Source: Candidatus Altimarinota bacterium (GTDB lineage Bacteria > Patescibacteriota > Gracilibacteria > BD1-5 > UBA2023). From it: DNA of 16,918 bases. The notes under the pieces were generated by a model. That model was not told the origin of the DNA, did no database searches, and worked only from the letters and a program-made list of their open reading frames with translations. The translations under genes and the position numbers were made by a program. Each line of letters begins with the position of its first letter. Within the stretch, counting starts at the first letter, position 1. Below are positions 15,816 to 16,918 of the stretch, piece after piece. Where the stretch lies: assembly GCA_003488655.1 (NCBI GenBank), contig DNKW01000006.1:1-16918 (forward strand). Direction: 5' to 3'.

Positions 15816-16904
15816 ATGGATTTTCCGAATTTCATTCCGAATTGAGATCTGACCACTCGGGTAAGTCCCGAAGAGCTCCTCTCGTACAAAAAAGCTATAG
15901 CGCAGATTTTCTCTGATAGATCGGAGAAAATCGAGAATTTCGTATGGGCTACGCTCAATGACGCAAGCCATATTTTGCCTGAATTCTATAATTCTCCCGA
16001 GAGAGTGAACTTCGCTTCCGAATATTATAACGAGAAATTTTCCGATGAAAATTGAATGTATCCAATGCCAGGAAATCCTTCCGAGGAAGTTTTCCGATTG
16101 CTTACAAAATACCCAAATATAATTGGGAGCCTTCTTGAAGAAACTGAGAGAACCCCGTTTGAAAAACTCTCACCGAGTACGAAAATGGATATCCTTTTTG
16201 CCGGATACCATGAATATTGTCTCTCTTATAACAGAGATAGCGGTATCTATAATGGAACGGTACAATATCAAGCCATTCAGAATATCCACGGGGATGTGAC
16301 CCTTATGATAGTTCCCTATAAACAGGATGTGCAACGGGAGCTGTTTCCGGATATGAAACCTGCGATAATAGAACTAGAAGAAGATATTTCCGAGGGGATC
16401 CATATGTATCAGGAAACAACCTCTCTTTTTGTCGGACTCTGTCTCCTTTATAAACGGGCTTGAGGATCCAAAGAGGCACTCCTGCAATTTATCGATTCTC
16501 TCTCCGGGTCCCGTTCTCGTACCCCAAACGCAGCGGATGTCGGACTGAACGAATCGGCTGTGCATTTTGCACTGAGATGTCTTGCAGATGAATCTCTCGG
16601 ATACGATACAACCGGAGAGTACGAGTATACATCGCTTATCATTTACTGATGACATCATTCCAAAAGACATCCTGAGATAGCCATTCATCAGGCAAAAAGT
16701 CTCGTAGTCCTCAAAGAAGACCCGAATGGGAAAATCCAGTTCGGGAAAGATATGTTTTTTACTTCCGGATTTGAGATTCCCTTGGAGGATATTTTTGGAA
16801 TCCTCCTGCTTCTCTATAGATTCCCTGGACGAAGCGGTGTGACGAATCGGGAACTCCTTCGAGTATTTGCAGACGAATATTCGCCTATCGATGCCAAAAA
16901 TTAA
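15816..16904 (+). CDS. Hypothetical protein, 362 residues, five UGA codons
   Basis: One continuous frame from ATG to TAA exists when TGA is read as Gly at residues 10, 80, 216, 278 and 279 (the last two adjacent at 16647-16652). The standard code would give only fragments. No signal peptide or clear membrane helix is seen, so it is probably cytosolic. The N-terminal part is acidic and helical (RVSPEELLSYKKAIAQIFSD). The middle mixes strands and helices (GTVQYQAIQNIHGDVTLMIV). The C terminus ends in a helix-turn-helix-like stretch (IFGILLLLYRFPGRSGVTNR then ELLRVFADEY) that could be a winged-helix remnant. I do not recognise the family. An in-frame TAG at 15801-15803 fixes the start to 15816. 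It is divergent from uvrB, which says little about its role. Confidence 0.83.
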
Positions 16905-16918
16905 AGATTATTTCCCCA

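Noticed and set aside
1..16918. CRISPR array, prophage, insertion sequence or replication origin.
   Set aside because: No regularly spaced repeats, transposase, integrase, phage structural genes or DnaA-box clusters were seen.

Overview
The window looks like a chromosomal piece of a Candidate Phyla Radiation bacterium that reads UGA as glycine (translation table 25), i.e. Absconditabacteria (SR1) or Gracilibacteria (BD1-5). The evidence is internal. Nine open frames that look broken become whole genes when in-frame TGA codons are read through. Several of these TGAs fall where the protein family has a glycine: UvrB residue 26, the thioredoxin-like protein residue 27, the TIM-barrel protein residue 226. 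All 14 genes end in TAA (12) or TAG (2), none in TGA. The tRNA-Trp in the window has anticodon CCA and reads only UGG. The phylum is inferred from the code; no 16S rRNA gene is present.

Layout, mostly on the minus strand. At the left edge is tRNA-Trp, preceded in transcription order by a translation block: rpsB (S2) with a long structured leader, a small Tic20/DUF4870-like membrane protein hidden by one TGA, a palindromic dispersed repeat that carries the tsf promoter, then tsf (EF-Ts). From about 2.4 to 10.1 kb lies a cell-envelope block: an LCP (LytR-CpsA-Psr) protein, a bifunctional class A penicillin-binding protein of 1114 residues, an 886-residue membrane-anchored protein of unknown function with twelve UGA codons, and a 33-residue single-span membrane peptide. 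A 307-base gene-free stretch (10095-10401) holds the LCP promoter, a perfect 14-bp-arm palindrome and a region able to form nested RNA helices; upstream of it is a 141-residue unknown protein.

From 10.9 kb a plus-strand TIM-barrel (sugar-phosphate isomerase/AP-endonuclease-2-like) gene converges on a two-gene minus operon (thioredoxin-fold protein without CxxC but with a Cys-rich tail, then a winged-helix regulator). The two units are separated by a 21-bp bidirectional terminator. Then come rplY/ctc (L25) and uvrB (minus). Divergent from uvrB is a 362-residue protein of unknown function with five UGA codons, complete at the right edge.

General features seen: no start codon is preceded by a recognisable Shine-Dalgarno sequence (upstream tracts are mostly pyrimidine- or A/T-rich). 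Promoter candidates have mostly 16-17 bp spacers and short leaders of about 20-35 nt. UGA use is very uneven: zero in tsf, rpsB and L25, one in uvrB, many in the lineage-specific proteins.
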